From assembly GCA_003202005.1 (NCBI GenBank), contig QJJF01000002.1:785962-849961 (forward strand): a stretch of 64,000 nucleotides of DNA, read 5' to 3'. The notes beneath the pieces are model-generated. The model ran no database searches. It was given only the letters and a program-made list of their open reading frames with translations, and had not been told where the DNA came from. This DNA is from Williamsia faeni (GTDB lineage Bacteria > Actinomycetota > Actinomycetes > Mycobacteriales > Mycobacteriaceae). Positions within the stretch are counted from its first letter, which is position 1. The number at the start of each line of letters is the position of its first letter. Made by a program: the position numbers and the translations under genes. Shown in pieces: positions 35,306-47,586 of this stretch.

Positions 35306-36733
35306 CTACTTCTTACGCTCGCGCTTCTCGCGCACTCGGACGTTCACCCGAACCGGCGAACCGTCGAAGTTGAAGGCCTCGCGCAGTTTTCGCTCCAAGA
35401 ACCGGCGGTAACCGGCCTCCAGGAAGCCCGTAGTGAAGAAGACAAACGTCGGCGGCCGAGTAGCTGCCTGGGTCGCAAACATCACCCGCGGCAGGCGGCC
35501 ACCACGCATCGGCGGCGGAGTCTCGGCGATGACTTCCTTGAGCCAGGTGTTGAGCTGACCCGTCGACACTCGCTTGTCCCACGATGCCAACGACGTATCC
35601 AGTGCGGGCACAAGCTTTGCCACTGCCCGACCGGTATGCGCCGAAATGTTGACCGTGCGCGCCCAGGGCACCCGCGACAGGTCGCGGTCGACTTCCTTGG
35701 CCAACTGCAGCCGGCGATCCTCATCGACGAGGTCCCACTTGTTGAACGCAATCACCAATGCGCGGCCGGCCTCGATGATCATCGTCAGAACACGCTGGTC
35801 CTGCTCGGTGATCGGCTCCGACGCATCGATCAGCAGCACCGCGACCTCGGCGGCCTCGATGGCCGACCGGGTACGCAACGACGCGTAGAACTCATGGCCG
35901 CTCGACTGCGACACCTTCTTGCGCAAACCTGCGGTGTCGACGAAGTTCCACACCCGTCCACCGAGTTCGACGAGTTCGTCGACAGGGTCGACGGTCGTGC
36001 CGGCGACGTTGTCGACCACAGCACGGTCTTCACCGGTGAGCTTGTTCATCAGCGAGCTCTTGCCCACATTGGGCTTGCCCACCAACGCAACTCGACGCGG
36101 GCCACCCGTCAGAGTGGATTCACGCGGTGTTTCGGGTAGTGCTTCGAGGATTCGGTCGAGCAGATCACCGGTACCGCGACCGTGGGCGGCGGACACCGTG
36201 TACGGCTCCCCCAGACCCAGCGACCACAGCGACGCAGCTTCCGATTCCAGCCGCTCGTCGTCAACCTTGTTGGCGGCCAACAAGACCGGAGTCTTCGAGC
36301 GACGCAAGACCTTGGCGACGGCTTCATCGGTGGCCGTGGCGCCCACGGTCGTGTCGACAACCAACACGATTGCGTCGGCGGTCTTCATCGCAATCTCGGC
36401 CTGGCGGGCCACGGACTGCTGCAGGCCCTTGGCGTCGGGTTCCCAACCACCGGTGTCCTGCACCATGAATCGACGTCCGGCCCACGATGCCTCGTATGAG
36501 ACGCGGTCACGGGTCACACCGGGGATGTCCTCGACCACCGCTTCGCGGCGTCCCAGGATTCGGTTCACCAGCGACGACTTGCCCACGTTCGGGCGTCCGA
36601 CGATCGCAACGGTGGGCACCGCCAACGGTGCACCATCGACCCCGAGGTCGGCGAGCTCCACGAGCTCGAAGTCGGATTCGTCCGACCACATTCCGTCGGA
36701 CGAAATTGCCGCCCCATCAAAGTTGTCACTCAT
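35306..36733 (-). CDS. der: GTPase Der (EngA), ribosome assembly
   Basis: 475 residues. Two tandem G domains: G1 [15 protein letters not shown] (about 45) and [15 protein letters not shown] (about 217); G3 DTGGWE and DTAGLR; G4 NKVD and NKWD. A C-terminal KH-like domain ([20 protein letters not shown]) is followed by the basic tail VREKRERKK. An acidic N-terminal extension of about 38 residues is typical of actinobacteria. Der assists 50S maturation. The start overlaps the cmk stop by 4 nt. Confidence 0.95.
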   Translation of the reverse strand: MSDNFDGAAISSDGMWSDESDFELVELADLGVDGAPLAVPTVAIVGRPNVGKSSLVNRILGRREAVVEDIPGVTRDRVSYEASWAGRRFMVQDTGGWEPDAKGLQQSVARQAEIAMKTADAIVLVVDTTVGATATDEAVAKVLRRSKTPVLLAANKVDDERLESEAASLWSLGLGEPYTVSAAHGRGTGDLLDRILEALPETPRESTLTGGPRRVALVGKPNVGKSSLMNKLTGEDRAVVDNVAGTTVDPVDELVELGGRVWNFVDTAGLRKKVSQSSGHEFYASLRTRSAIEAAEVAVLLIDASEPITEQDQRVLTMIIEAGRALVIAFNKWDLVDEDRRLQLAKEVDRDLSRVPWARTVNISAHTGRAVAKLVPALDTSLASWDKRVSTGQLNTWLKEVIAETPPPMRGGRLPRVMFATQAATRPPTFVFFTTGFLEAGYRRFLERKLREAFNFDGSPVRVNVRVREKRERKK

Positions 36734-37413
36734 GCCTCTACCCCAATCCGGTTGCGCGCCAACTCGACCAGCTTGGCGATCACCTCTTCGATGCCCAGGT
36801 CTGTGGTGTCGACCTGTACTGCATCATCGGCCGGTCGCAAGGGCGACGTCGACCGTGTCGAATCCAGATGGTCCCGGCGGATCACGTCCGCGAGCACCGT
36901 CTGGTAATCACTGTCCATACCTGCGGCGATGTTCTGTTCATGTCGCCGCTGCGCGCGAGCCTCCGGCGTCGCGGTCAGGTACACCTTGAGCTCGGCATCG
37001 GGGAACACAACGGTTCCGATGTCGCGGCCCTCGAGCACGCTGAGCCCGGTCTGCGCCTGATCACGCTGGGCCTGCACCAGACGAGCACGCACGGCGGGCA
37101 CAGCCGACACGGCCGATACCGCGCGAGTGACCTCGTCGCGTCGAATCTCGTCAGAGACATCGTCGTCGTCCATCAGCACGACCTGCTTCTCAGCATCGTT
37201 GGTGACCGAGATACGCACGCCTTCAGTGGCTTTGTCGATCGCTTCCGGATCGTCCAATGCCACACCGGCCCGCAGTGCACGCAGGGTCGCAACCCGATAC
37301 ATGGCTCCGGTGTCGATGTAGTTGGCACCCAACGCGGCGGCCACGCGGCGCGACACACTCGATTTACCGGTTCCCGCCGGACCATCGATGGCGATCACAC
37401 CAAGCGTGGTCAC
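36730..37413 (-). CDS. cmk: Cytidylate kinase
   Basis: 227 residues. It phosphorylates CMP/dCMP using ATP. P-loop [20 protein letters not shown] at the N-terminus; the CMP-binding region [20 protein letters not shown] follows; [19 protein letters not shown] and the LID-like [10 protein letters not shown] are all as in the family. Overlaps of 4 nt with rluB upstream and der downstream place it in a coupled rluB-cmk-der unit. Confidence 0.95.
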   Translation of the reverse strand: MTTLGVIAIDGPAGTGKSSVSRRVAAALGANYIDTGAMYRVATLRALRAGVALDDPEAIDKATEGVRISVTNDAEKQVVLMDDDDVSDEIRRDEVTRAVSAVSAVPAVRARLVQAQRDQAQTGLSVLEGRDIGTVVFPDAELKVYLTATPEARAQRRHEQNIAAGMDSDYQTVLADVIRRDHLDSTRSTSPLRPADDAVQVDTTDLGIEEVIAKLVELARNRIGVEA

Positions 37414-38933
37414 ATTCCCACCGCCTTGTAGAGCGCGCCGACCTCATCGTTGCCCATGACCCGCAAGGTTCCGGGACGCTGTTCACCGACGTTGACAGCG
37501 CCAATGTCGGTGCGTACCAGGCGGATAACCGGGTAGCCTGCCTCGGCGAGAAGACGACGGACGATGCGCTTGCGGCCTTCGTGCAGCGTCAGACGCAGCA
37601 ACGAGATGCCCTGGTTGACGTCCAGCAATGCGAACTTGTCAACTTTTGCCGGACCGTCATCGAGTTCGATGCCATCGCGCAGGGTGCGACCCAGGTTGCG
37701 ATGGACCTCGCCACGCACGGTCACCATGTAGGTCTTGGGAACCTCGAACGACGGGTGCATCAGGCGATGCGCCAGCTCACCGTCGTTGGTCAGCAGAATC
37801 AAGCCTTCGGTGTCGGCGTCGAGACGTCCGACGTGGAAGAGCCGCTGCCCGGACATGACCCGCTCGGCGACCAGGTCACCGATGCACGGACGACCGAACT
37901 CGTCGGACATCGTCGACTGCCAGCCCTTCGGCTTGTTCAACGCGAGGTACTGGTGCTCCTCGTTGATGACCACGCGGAGGCCGTCAACCCGGACGACAGC
38001 GGTCTCCGGGTTGATGCGCAGACCCTGCTCGAGAACGATCTCACCGTCGACCTCAACACGGCCGGCAGCGATCAGTTCCTCGGCGCCACGTCGCGAAGCC
38101 ACGCCGGCCTGTGCCAGCACCTTCTGCAGGCGCAATCCGCCCTCGACATACGTTGCCCCGTCATTGGCGGCGTCAAACGGATTCTGGTCGCGTGCCGGCT
38201 TGGCGTTGTTCAGGCGAACCTGACCGCTCTTGACATCGGGTGCCGAACGCGGCCCGCGCTCGGGATTGAAGCCCTTGCGGTGAGTCTTCTTGAAACGCGC
38301 CTCAGCTGCACCCTTGGTGGCCTTTCCACCAGTGGGCTTTCCTGCCGGTTTCGTCGAACGGTCACCCGTCGGCCGATCGGCATGATCGCCGGTGGGCCGG
38401 GTGCCACGATCGTGGGACGGATTGCCATGGCGGTTACCCGACGAATGTTCACGGCGGTCACCCGACGAGTATTCGCGACGATCTCCCGAGGGCCTGCCAC
38501 CACGTTCTCCGCTGGGGCGTCCACCACGATCACCGGTGGGGCGTCCACCACGATCACCGGTCGGTCTGCCGCCACGATCACCGGTGGGGCGTCCACCACG
38601 ATCACCGGTCGGTCTGCCGCCACGTTCGCCGCTTGGGCGTCCACCACGTTCACCGGTCGGCCTGCCACCGCGCTCGTCGCTGGGGCGTCCACCACGATCA
38701 CTGGTCGGCCTGCCACCACGATCACTCGCGGGACGTCCACCACGATCGCTGGTCGGCCTGCCGCCACGATCACTGGTCGGCCTGCCGCCGCGCTCGCCGG
38801 TCGGCCGGCCTCCGCGCTCTGAATGGGGCTTGGCGTCGCGGTTGTCGAACGAATATCCGTCCTCACGCGGTGTGCGCCTATTGCCTTTGTTTTTGTCTCT
38901 GTCCGGTCTGCCGTCTCGGCTAGCGGGTGCCAT
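37410..38933 (-). CDS. rluB: 23S rRNA pseudouridine synthase RluB-type with long repeat-rich N-terminal extension
   Basis: 507 residues. The catalytic part begins near 265: S4 domain [20 protein letters not shown], then the synthase with [20 protein letters not shown] (catalytic Asp) and [29 protein letters not shown]. Residues 1-260 are a disordered, basic extension made of 14 octapeptides (GGRPTGDR type) followed by degenerate copies and a Lys-rich linker. Usual bacterial RluB is about 250-290 residues. The extension resembles RGG-like RNA-binding tails. It sits between scpB and cmk, as in mycobacteria. Confidence 0.92.
   Translation of the reverse strand: MAPASRDGRPDRDKNKGNRRTPREDGYSFDNRDAKPHSERGGRPTGERGGRPTSDRGGRPTSDRGGRPASDRGGRPTSDRGGRPSDERGGRPTGERGGRPSGERGGRPTGDRGGRPTGDRGGRPTGDRGGRPTGDRGGRPSGERGGRPSGDRREYSSGDRREHSSGNRHGNPSHDRGTRPTGDHADRPTGDRSTKPAGKPTGGKATKGAAEARFKKTHRKGFNPERGPRSAPDVKSGQVRLNNAKPARDQNPFDAANDGATYVEGGLRLQKVLAQAGVASRRGAEELIAAGRVEVDGEIVLEQGLRINPETAVVRVDGLRVVINEEHQYLALNKPKGWQSTMSDEFGRPCIGDLVAERVMSGQRLFHVGRLDADTEGLILLTNDGELAHRLMHPSFEVPKTYMVTVRGEVHRNLGRTLRDGIELDDGPAKVDKFALLDVNQGISLLRLTLHEGRKRIVRRLLAEAGYPVIRLVRTDIGAVNVGEQRPGTLRVMGNDEVGALYKAVGM
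38478..38813. repeat. Coding 24-bp tandem repeat array in rluB (14 units)
   Basis: Fourteen in-frame 24-bp units encode GGRP(T/S/A)(G/S/D)(D/E)R. Some adjacent units are nearly identical at the DNA level, so copy number probably varies between strains by slippage or recombination without changing frame. Confidence 0.88.
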
Positions 38934-38980
38934 TCTCTATCCCTAATTCCCATTGAATCGATCGGTCCGCAGCACGCGGA

Positions 38981-39805
38981 TCAGTCGTCATCAACGGTGA
39001 TGTTGTTGGTTTTGTTCCTCAAGTCTGACGGGTTACCTGCCAGTTTGGCGAATCGCGGGTCGCGGTGTAGCTCATCTCCGAGGGCATCGATGACGTCCAC
39101 GTCGGGGAGCAACGGCGCGAGATCCGGTAGCTCGCCCAAAGAAGCCAACCCCAGACGTTCCAAAAATAGTTCCGTCGTGCCGTACGTCACTGCACCCGAA
39201 TCCGGGTCGGTTCCGACTTCGGCGATCAACCCACGAGCCAGCAAGGTGCGTACAACACCGTCCACGTTGACCCCACGCACTGCACTCACCCGCGACCTGC
39301 TGACCGGTTGCCGGTAGGCCACCACGGCCAGGGTTTCGAGCGCAGCTCTGGTCAGTTTGGTCCGGGCACCGTCGAGGAGAAGTCGCTCGACATACGGCGC
39401 GTACTCATTGCGCGTGTAGAGCCGCCAGCCGTCACCGGCATAGCGAAGGTCCATGCCGCTGTTGCGATCGGTCAGTTCATTCGACATCTGCCGCAACATC
39501 GCCTCGACCCGCGACACTTCTTCTTCCAGCACGGATGCCAGTTGGTCGGTGGCAGCCGGTGTATCGGTGACGAGCAGCATCGCTTCGAGCGCCGAACGAA
39601 GTTCGTCGTCCGCGAGGAGGTCTTCCACCGGGAGGTCGGCGTCCGACGCGTCACTGTCGGCGTCGTCCTTGAACAGCGCATCGGCCCGCACGTCGGTCAC
39701 CTCGTCGGTGTCCCTCCCAGGAACCTCGTGCGCCTCTCCGGTCGGCGTTTCTCCAGTCGGCGTCTCGTCAGCCGGCGTGTCATCAGCCGGCGTGTCATCA
39801 GCCAT
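38981..39805 (-). CDS. scpB: Segregation and condensation protein ScpB
   Basis: 274 residues from ATG 39805 (281 from ATG 39826). It is the kleisin-partner winged-helix protein: LRSALEAMLLVTDTPAATDQ, DGWRLYTRNEYAPYVERLLL, LTRAALETLAVVAYRQPVSR and VDGVVRTLLARGLIAEVGTD are typical. The N-terminal about 65 residues are acidic and repetitive (TPADDTPADETPTGETPTGE), absent from most ScpB. The start lies within the end of scpA, so the genes overlap and are coupled. It works with Smc and ScpA in chromosome organisation. Confidence 0.94.
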   Translation of the reverse strand: MADDTPADDTPADETPTGETPTGEAHEVPGRDTDEVTDVRADALFKDDADSDASDADLPVEDLLADDELRSALEAMLLVTDTPAATDQLASVLEEEVSRVEAMLRQMSNELTDRNSGMDLRYAGDGWRLYTRNEYAPYVERLLLDGARTKLTRAALETLAVVAYRQPVSRSRVSAVRGVNVDGVVRTLLARGLIAEVGTDPDSGAVTYGTTELFLERLGLASLGELPDLAPLLPDVDVIDALGDELHRDPRFAKLAGNPSDLRNKTNNITVDDD

Positions 39806-40631
39806 AGTCCTCGCCCTTCTCGACAATCACCTGAGCGTCTTCGAGCTCGCCCGTCCAGCTCACCAACAACGATCCGAGGGCCTCGGGCTGCTCGAAGGCG
39901 ACAGCCCGTTCGCGGTACAACTCCAACAGTGCCAAGAACCGCGCGACCACCTCGAGGCCGTTCTCGCATTCGACAACCAGGTCGGTGAAGCTGACCCAGG
40001 CGCCGGCGCCGGCGTTCCGCAGGATCTCCCCCACCCGCACCGCGTGCTGGGGTACCGACACCTTCTCGATGTGCAAGTGCCCGAGCCCCACCTTGGGGAC
40101 CGGTTTGGGGGTCATCGCCGACACCGCCACCTCGGCGAACACCGCCGGACTCACGCCGATGGTCACCTCGGGAAGCAACGACTCGAACCGCGGTTCCAGC
40201 GATACCCCGCGCGGATAGCGTTGCAGCGCTGCCGCTTCCAGCTCCGCGAATAACATCGCGACCTGCTTGTAGGCGCGGTACTGGAGGAGACGCGCAAACA
40301 GGAGGTCTCGGGCTTCGAGCAGCGCCAGATCCTCGTCGTTCTCGACTTCACCAGAGGGCAGCAGCCTGGCCGCTTTGAGGTCGAGCAATGTCGCGGCCAC
40401 CACCAGGAACTCCGTGGTCTGATCGAGTTCCATCTCGGCACCGAGTGCTTTGGTGTACGCGATGAAGTCGTCGGTCACCTCATGCAACGCCACCTCGGTG
40501 ACGTCGAGCCGATGCTGGCCGATGAGGTTGAGCAGCAGATCGAACGGGCCCTCGAAGTTGGTCAGCTTGACCTGAAACCGCGACTTCCCGACAACCTCGG
40601 GTTCCGGCGTCGGTGACTGCGGCTCGGTCAT
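39798..40631 (-). CDS. scpA: Segregation and condensation protein ScpA (kleisin)
   Basis: 277 residues. It bridges Smc heads and binds ScpB. The family opening is FQVKLTNFEGPFDLLLNLIG, then HRLDVTEVALHEVTDDFIAY and TTEFLVVAATLLDLKAARLL. A helical middle and a C-terminal winged helix (VSFTDLVVECENGLEVVARF, LALLELYRERAV) follow. The start abuts the parA-like stop without a gap, and the end overlaps scpB. Confidence 0.94.
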   Translation of the reverse strand: MTEPQSPTPEPEVVGKSRFQVKLTNFEGPFDLLLNLIGQHRLDVTEVALHEVTDDFIAYTKALGAEMELDQTTEFLVVAATLLDLKAARLLPSGEVENDEDLALLEARDLLFARLLQYRAYKQVAMLFAELEAAALQRYPRGVSLEPRFESLLPEVTIGVSPAVFAEVAVSAMTPKPVPKVGLGHLHIEKVSVPQHAVRVGEILRNAGAGAWVSFTDLVVECENGLEVVARFLALLELYRERAVAFEQPEALGSLLVSWTGELEDAQVIVEKGEDYG

Positions 40632-41582
40632 CTAGCGCGTGCGGTAAATGACTTCGCGAGCCAGCGCCCGATATGCCCTGGCGCCGCCTGATTTCGGTGC
40701 CCACGAGGTGATGGGTTCACCGGCGACACTGGTTTCCGGGAACCGCACGGTCCGGCTGATGACGGTGTCGTAGACCTTGTCTCCGAAGACCTCGACGACG
40801 CGCTGCATCACCTCTCGGGAATGCAGGGTGCGGGCGTCGAACATCGTGACCAGGATTCCACCGAGCGTCAGCCGGGGGTTGAGTCGGTCGCGGACCTTGT
40901 CGATGGTGTCGTTGAGCAACGCCAGACCGCGCAGGCTGAAGTACTCGCACTCCATCGGAATCACAACGGTGTCGGCGCAGGCAAGCGCGTTGACGGTGAG
41001 CAACCCCAGCGACGGCTGGCAATCGATGAGGACGTAGTCGTAGCGGTCGAGCAGCGGATGCAGCGCACGTCCGAGTGTGTGCTCGCGGCCCACCTCGTTG
41101 ACCAGCTGGATCTCGGCTGCCGACAGGTCGATGTTGGACGGCAACAGGTCCATGCCGTCGACCCGCGTCCGCATCAGGACGTCGTCCGCAGAGACCTGAG
41201 GCGGGACCAGCATGTTGTGGACGGTCAGATCGAGTTCGTGGTGGGGCACTCCGAGACCCGCGGACAACGCACCTTGGGGGTCGAGATCGACAAGCAGTAC
41301 CCGACGACCGCATTCGGCCAGGGCCGCACCCAGGTTGATGGTCGATGTGGTTTTACCGACGCCACCCTTTTGATTGCAGACAGCGACCACCGTGGCGGGA
41401 CCGTGCCGATCGAGCGGCAACGGTTCGGGGACCGGACGCAGCTCACGACCGGTCGGCCCGAGCTCTCCGGGTGCGCTGGGCTTTTCGCGGTCAAATTCCT
41501 CGGTGCCGCGGTGCGGCGTCGAGAGCATCAACTGATTCGCATCACGCCCGCGCCCGTATTCAGGTGGCTGCGGCGTTGTCAC
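40632..41582 (-). CDS. ParA/Soj-type ATPase upstream of scpAB
   Basis: 316 residues. Deviant Walker A AVCNQKGGVGKTTSTINLGA (about 68), Walker A' LLVDLDPQGALSAGLG, Walker B YVLIDCQPSLGLLTVNALA. A disordered N-terminal 60 residues precede the ATPase. It is a second ParA-like protein of actinobacteria, located by scpAB as in mycobacteria (Rv1708 position). No ParB is adjacent. It may help segregation or cell-pole organisation. It directly abuts scpA. Confidence 0.9.
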   Translation of the reverse strand: MTTPQPPEYGRGRDANQLMLSTPHRGTEEFDREKPSAPGELGPTGRELRPVPEPLPLDRHGPATVVAVCNQKGGVGKTTSTINLGAALAECGRRVLLVDLDPQGALSAGLGVPHHELDLTVHNMLVPPQVSADDVLMRTRVDGMDLLPSNIDLSAAEIQLVNEVGREHTLGRALHPLLDRYDYVLIDCQPSLGLLTVNALACADTVVIPMECEYFSLRGLALLNDTIDKVRDRLNPRLTLGGILVTMFDARTLHSREVMQRVVEVFGDKVYDTVISRTVRFPETSVAGEPITSWAPKSGGARAYRALAREVIYRTR

Positions 41583-41661
41583 ACCACGAGCCTAGTGGGT
41601 CAGTGCCCTGGCAACGCGGAGGCTCACCGCGAAGCGGGTCCGCACCTGCTCTTTTCGGGTC

Positions 41662-42588
41662 TCACCGGGCTCGGGGATGTGCGAGTGCGTACACCTCACG
41701 CATGGTTCCGACCGTCACGAGTGTGTACACCTGCGTGGTCGTGACCGACGCATGGCCGAGTAATTCCTGCACCACACGGACATCCGCACCGCCGTCGAGC
41801 AGATGGGTCGCAAAGCTGTGCCGCAGGGTGTGCGGCGAGACCGCCTTGTCCAGTCCGGCCCGCTCGGATGCGTCGACCAGTACCTGCCAGGCGCTCTGGC
41901 GGCTCAGCCGGCCGCCTCGGGTGTTGAGGAACAGTGCCGGGTTGAACTTGGAGACCAGCGCGGGCCGGCCACGCACGAGGTAGGCGTCGAGTGCGGCGAT
42001 CGCCGGTCGCCCCACCGGGACGATCCGCTCTTTTCCGCCCTTGCCGCGCAGCACAACAGACCGGGACTCGGTGTCGATGTCGTCGACGTCGAGTGTGACG
42101 GCTTCCGAGATGCGGGCCCCGCAGCTGTACAGCAGTTCGAGCAGTGCCCGGTTCCGCAACGACCTCGAGTCGTCGGCGGCGTCCTCTCCCCCGCTGGCGG
42201 TGAGAATCGCGAGAACCTCGTCGACCGGCAGGCTCTTCGGAAGTCTCCGGGGAGCCTTGGGCGGAGCCACAGCGTGTGCGACGTCGGCCTGCACGAACCC
42301 TTCGACTGCGGCAAATTTGTGAAAACCTCTCGTGGCCACCAGGGTTCGCGCGATCGAACTGTCGGCCAGCGGCGGTTTGCCGTTGTCTGCGTCACCGCGG
42401 CGCAGTGCGACCAGGAACTCGCGAATGTCTGCTTCGGTGACGTCGGCGAGCGTATCGATCCCCCGCGCGGCCAGGTAGTCCTGATAGCGGCGCAGGTCGC
42501 GGGCATAGGACTGCAAAGTGTTTCGCGCCGAACCTCGTTCGACCTCCAGGTGATCCAGGTAGATCTGCACCTGGTCTGCGAGCGTCAT
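41662..42588 (-). CDS. xerD: Site-specific tyrosine recombinase XerD
   Basis: 308 residues from [20 protein letters not shown] at 42588, 16 bp after the NUDIX stop. All catalytic residues are present: Arg in [15 protein letters not shown], Lys in [14 protein letters not shown], HxxR in [12 protein letters not shown], His in [11 protein letters not shown] and Tyr in TTQVYTLV. The N-terminal SAM-like core-binding domain is normal. With XerC it resolves chromosome dimers at dif. Its place in the conserved segregation/division block supports the housekeeping role. Confidence 0.94.
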   Translation of the reverse strand: MTLADQVQIYLDHLEVERGSARNTLQSYARDLRRYQDYLAARGIDTLADVTEADIREFLVALRRGDADNGKPPLADSSIARTLVATRGFHKFAAVEGFVQADVAHAVAPPKAPRRLPKSLPVDEVLAILTASGGEDAADDSRSLRNRALLELLYSCGARISEAVTLDVDDIDTESRSVVLRGKGGKERIVPVGRPAIAALDAYLVRGRPALVSKFNPALFLNTRGGRLSRQSAWQVLVDASERAGLDKAVSPHTLRHSFATHLLDGGADVRVVQELLGHASVTTTQVYTLVTVGTMREVYALAHPRAR

Positions 42589-42604
42589 GAGGTTCGGCGC
42601 GTGG

Positions 42605-45126
<2,522 letters not shown>

Positions 45127-45300
45127 CTACCTACGGGACTCCACGGTAACACCAATGGACAGATTTCCTACTGTTGACACGACTCGGCGATTCCTCAGAA
45201 CCAGACGTCACAGACACGAACGCCACGTGCCGCACGCCGATGTGGCGCAGATGACACGTGGCATCGCAGTCAGGCTTTCAGAGCGGTCGGGCGAGTTCGA

Positions 45301-46224
45301 TCAACTCTCCGGCGCAATTGCTGTCGCTCCGGGCCCGGTGCCGTAGGCACCGTTCTTGTTGCCCAGCTCGTCGATCAGCGCCAGTACGGCGGTGATGTTG
45401 CCGGTGGTCTGATTGACGTTGTCGACGGTGGAGACCTTTGCGTTCAGACTCGGATCGGCGCGGACCACCGCGATCGGTGACGAGCCGTCCGCAGATCCGG
45501 TCCGGCCGACCAGGACGGTGCCGGCACCGCGTGCGGAGAAAGCCGACGCAAAGCGGGCGATCACCGGTCCGCGGGCACCGGAGTCGTCGGCAAACTTGTT
45601 GCCCGTCACGATGATCGAGAGCTGAGCCGGAGCCACCGCACCGTCGGCGTAGTCGATGAACCCACCCTGCTTGAGTGCGGCCAGGCCGGCCTCGGTGGCA
45701 GCGGCGTCCACCTGCGGTTCCGCATCCTCCGGCGACAAGTTGAGCAGCAGCCCCAACAGATCACCGGCCCGACCGCCGGAGTCGGTCAATTCGGTCTTCA
45801 AGGTACTGCCGGGCGGAATCGACTGGTCGACGATCGAACGCATCTTCTCCGCATTCTGATCGCTCACGAAGCTGTCTGTGAGTGCCAGCTGTCCGCTGAC
45901 GATGGCTCCCGATTTGTTCAGGTTGTCCTTGACGGTCGCGACATCACCCTCGTCGGCGCCCGGAGCGGTGATGATCAGCACCGGACGGTCGGTCAGGGAG
46001 TCGGCCAACAGGCGACCCGCGATCGCGGTGTCGAAGTTGTTGGCGGAGTTGACATTGTTGGTCAGCTGCTGATTCTCGTCGCGCAGTTCCTGCTCATGAT
46101 TGTCCTCGGCGCCACTGGCCGATCCGAACGTGTCAGCAACAAATCCGGATCCCAGCACCACACCGACAGCGAGGGCGAGGAACACCGCGACCAGCGAAAT
46201 AGCGTGCTGGCGAAGCGAAATCAC
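45301..46224 (-). CDS. steB: SteB/MctB-type channel protein (copper transporter family)
   Basis: 307 residues. One N-terminal membrane span (SLVAVFLALAVGVVLGSGFV), then a coiled-coil segment with heptads (EDNHEQELRDENQQLTNNVN) and a periplasmic alpha/beta domain (RPVLIITAPGADEGDVATVK, IARFASAFSARGAGTVLVGR). It is the MctB (Rv1698)/SteB family. MctB is linked to copper resistance in mycobacteria; SteB with SteA affects RipA-dependent cell separation in corynebacteria. It lies 82 bp after steA, as in relatives. Confidence 0.88.
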   Translation of the reverse strand: MISLRQHAISLVAVFLALAVGVVLGSGFVADTFGSASGAEDNHEQELRDENQQLTNNVNSANNFDTAIAGRLLADSLTDRPVLIITAPGADEGDVATVKDNLNKSGAIVSGQLALTDSFVSDQNAEKMRSIVDQSIPPGSTLKTELTDSGGRAGDLLGLLLNLSPEDAEPQVDAAATEAGLAALKQGGFIDYADGAVAPAQLSIIVTGNKFADDSGARGPVIARFASAFSARGAGTVLVGRTGSADGSSPIAVVRADPSLNAKVSTVDNVNQTTGNITAVLALIDELGNKNGAYGTGPGATAIAPES

Positions 46225-46306
46225 AAAAATCTCATTCCAGGAGTATTAGATCGGACCAGCCGAAGAACCCTCAGAGGCAACAACGCCCAGAGGTCACCGG
46301 CGGCGA

Positions 46307-47494
46307 TCATTCATTCCACACGCGCGCAGCCCAGTCGGTGAGGCGGTTCCATTGGTCGACGATCCAGTCGGCCACTTCGTTGCCGCTGCTCGACATCATC
46401 ACCGCGACGACGACGGCCACCAGTGCGGCCAGGATCAGCAGTGCGATGGCAACGCCGGAAACCCGCGAACGATACAGGGTCGCAACGGCTTTGGCGTCGA
46501 CGAGTTTGGCACCGACCTTGAGCCGGGTGAGGAAGGTCGAGGGGTTCGATTCACGCAGGCTGCGGTCGAAGAACTCGTCGATCGAGGCGGGGTGGCCCAC
46601 CGTGACGATGAGTGCGGCGCCGTGATGGTCGACGAGCAACAGCGCGAGGTCAGCGGCCGATCCGGCGGCCGGGAACGTCATCGCGCCGATTCCGAGGTCC
46701 TGGATCCGCTCGAGTCCCGGGGCATGGCCATCGGGGTCGGCAGGCAGGACTACCTGGGCGCCGGACTTGAGTGTGGCGGACTTCATTCCTTCGGGATCAC
46801 CGACGATGAGGTCTGGTCGGTAGCCCATCGCCATCAGGGTGTCGGCGCCACCATCAACACCGACCATGATCGGCTGGTATTCCTTGATGAACGGCTTGAG
46901 GCGCTTGAGATCCAGGGCGTGATCGGGTCCGTCGGCGACGACCACCACGTGGCGGCCCTCGATGCGCACGTCGACATCCGGGACACCGACACCGTCGATC
47001 AGCAGCGGCGACTCGCTCCGGATGAATTCGATGGTGTTGCCCGAGAAGGCTTCGAGGTGATCGACCAGACCGGCCTTGGCATCGATCATCAGGTCGGCGA
47101 TCTCACGCTCACCGAGTTCGGTGCCCTTGGCGAGCCGGCGTTCACCCGAGTACAGGCCACCTTCGTCGACGCGGATCTTGGCGCCGTCCTTGATCCGCTG
47201 GAAGACCTCGACTCCGACGTCGTCGATCAGGGTGATGCCCGAAGCTGCCAGCAGCTCCGGTCCGAGGTTGGGGAAACGACCGGAGATGGACGTCGAAGCG
47301 TTCACGACGGCCAGCACATCAGCGGCGACGAGTGCGTCGGCCGTGATGCGGTCCAGGTCGACCTCGTCGAGGATCACGATGTCCCCGGGGCCGACTCTGG
47401 ACAGCAGTCGTTTGGTGTTCTTGTCGATCCTGGCGATACCGCTGATCCCAGGCAGAGTTTCGGTTGTGCGTGATAGCAGGGCAGGCATCCTCAT
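46307..47494 (-). CDS. steA: Cytokinetic ring protein SteA
   Basis: 395 residues from MRMPALLSRTTETLPG at 47494. A large cytoplasmic domain contains GDIVILDEVDLDRITADALV, GLYSGERRLAKGTELGEREI and a thiamin-pyrophosphokinase-like core (VGVDGGADTLMAMGYRPDLI, VGDPEGM). A single C-terminal membrane span (GVAIALLILAALVAVVVAVM) and a short Trp-rich tail follow. The topology matches SteA, which works with SteB to activate cell-wall hydrolysis at division. It is placed between recN and steB as in mycobacteria. Confidence 0.9.
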   Translation of the reverse strand: MRMPALLSRTTETLPGISGIARIDKNTKRLLSRVGPGDIVILDEVDLDRITADALVAADVLAVVNASTSISGRFPNLGPELLAASGITLIDDVGVEVFQRIKDGAKIRVDEGGLYSGERRLAKGTELGEREIADLMIDAKAGLVDHLEAFSGNTIEFIRSESPLLIDGVGVPDVDVRIEGRHVVVVADGPDHALDLKRLKPFIKEYQPIMVGVDGGADTLMAMGYRPDLIVGDPEGMKSATLKSGAQVVLPADPDGHAPGLERIQDLGIGAMTFPAAGSAADLALLLVDHHGAALIVTVGHPASIDEFFDRSLRESNPSTFLTRLKVGAKLVDAKAVATLYRSRVSGVAIALLILAALVAVVVAVMMSSSGNEVADWIVDQWNRLTDWAARVWNE

Positions 47495-47586
47495 GCGGAA
47501 AACACTGAACCACAACTCGATACTTTTGTCGGAGGCGCGCCGTAACACACGCCTCTTTTGTCACACGAGTAACACGTGTATCGCGC

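Noticed and set aside
38478..38813. Possible CRISPR array
   Set aside because: Units are contiguous 24-bp in-frame codons with no spacers; it is a coding repeat.
38392..38946. Long Pro/Arg repeat reading frame opposite rluB
   Set aside because: It is the antisense shadow of the GGRP octapeptide array and has no ribosome site or family resemblance.
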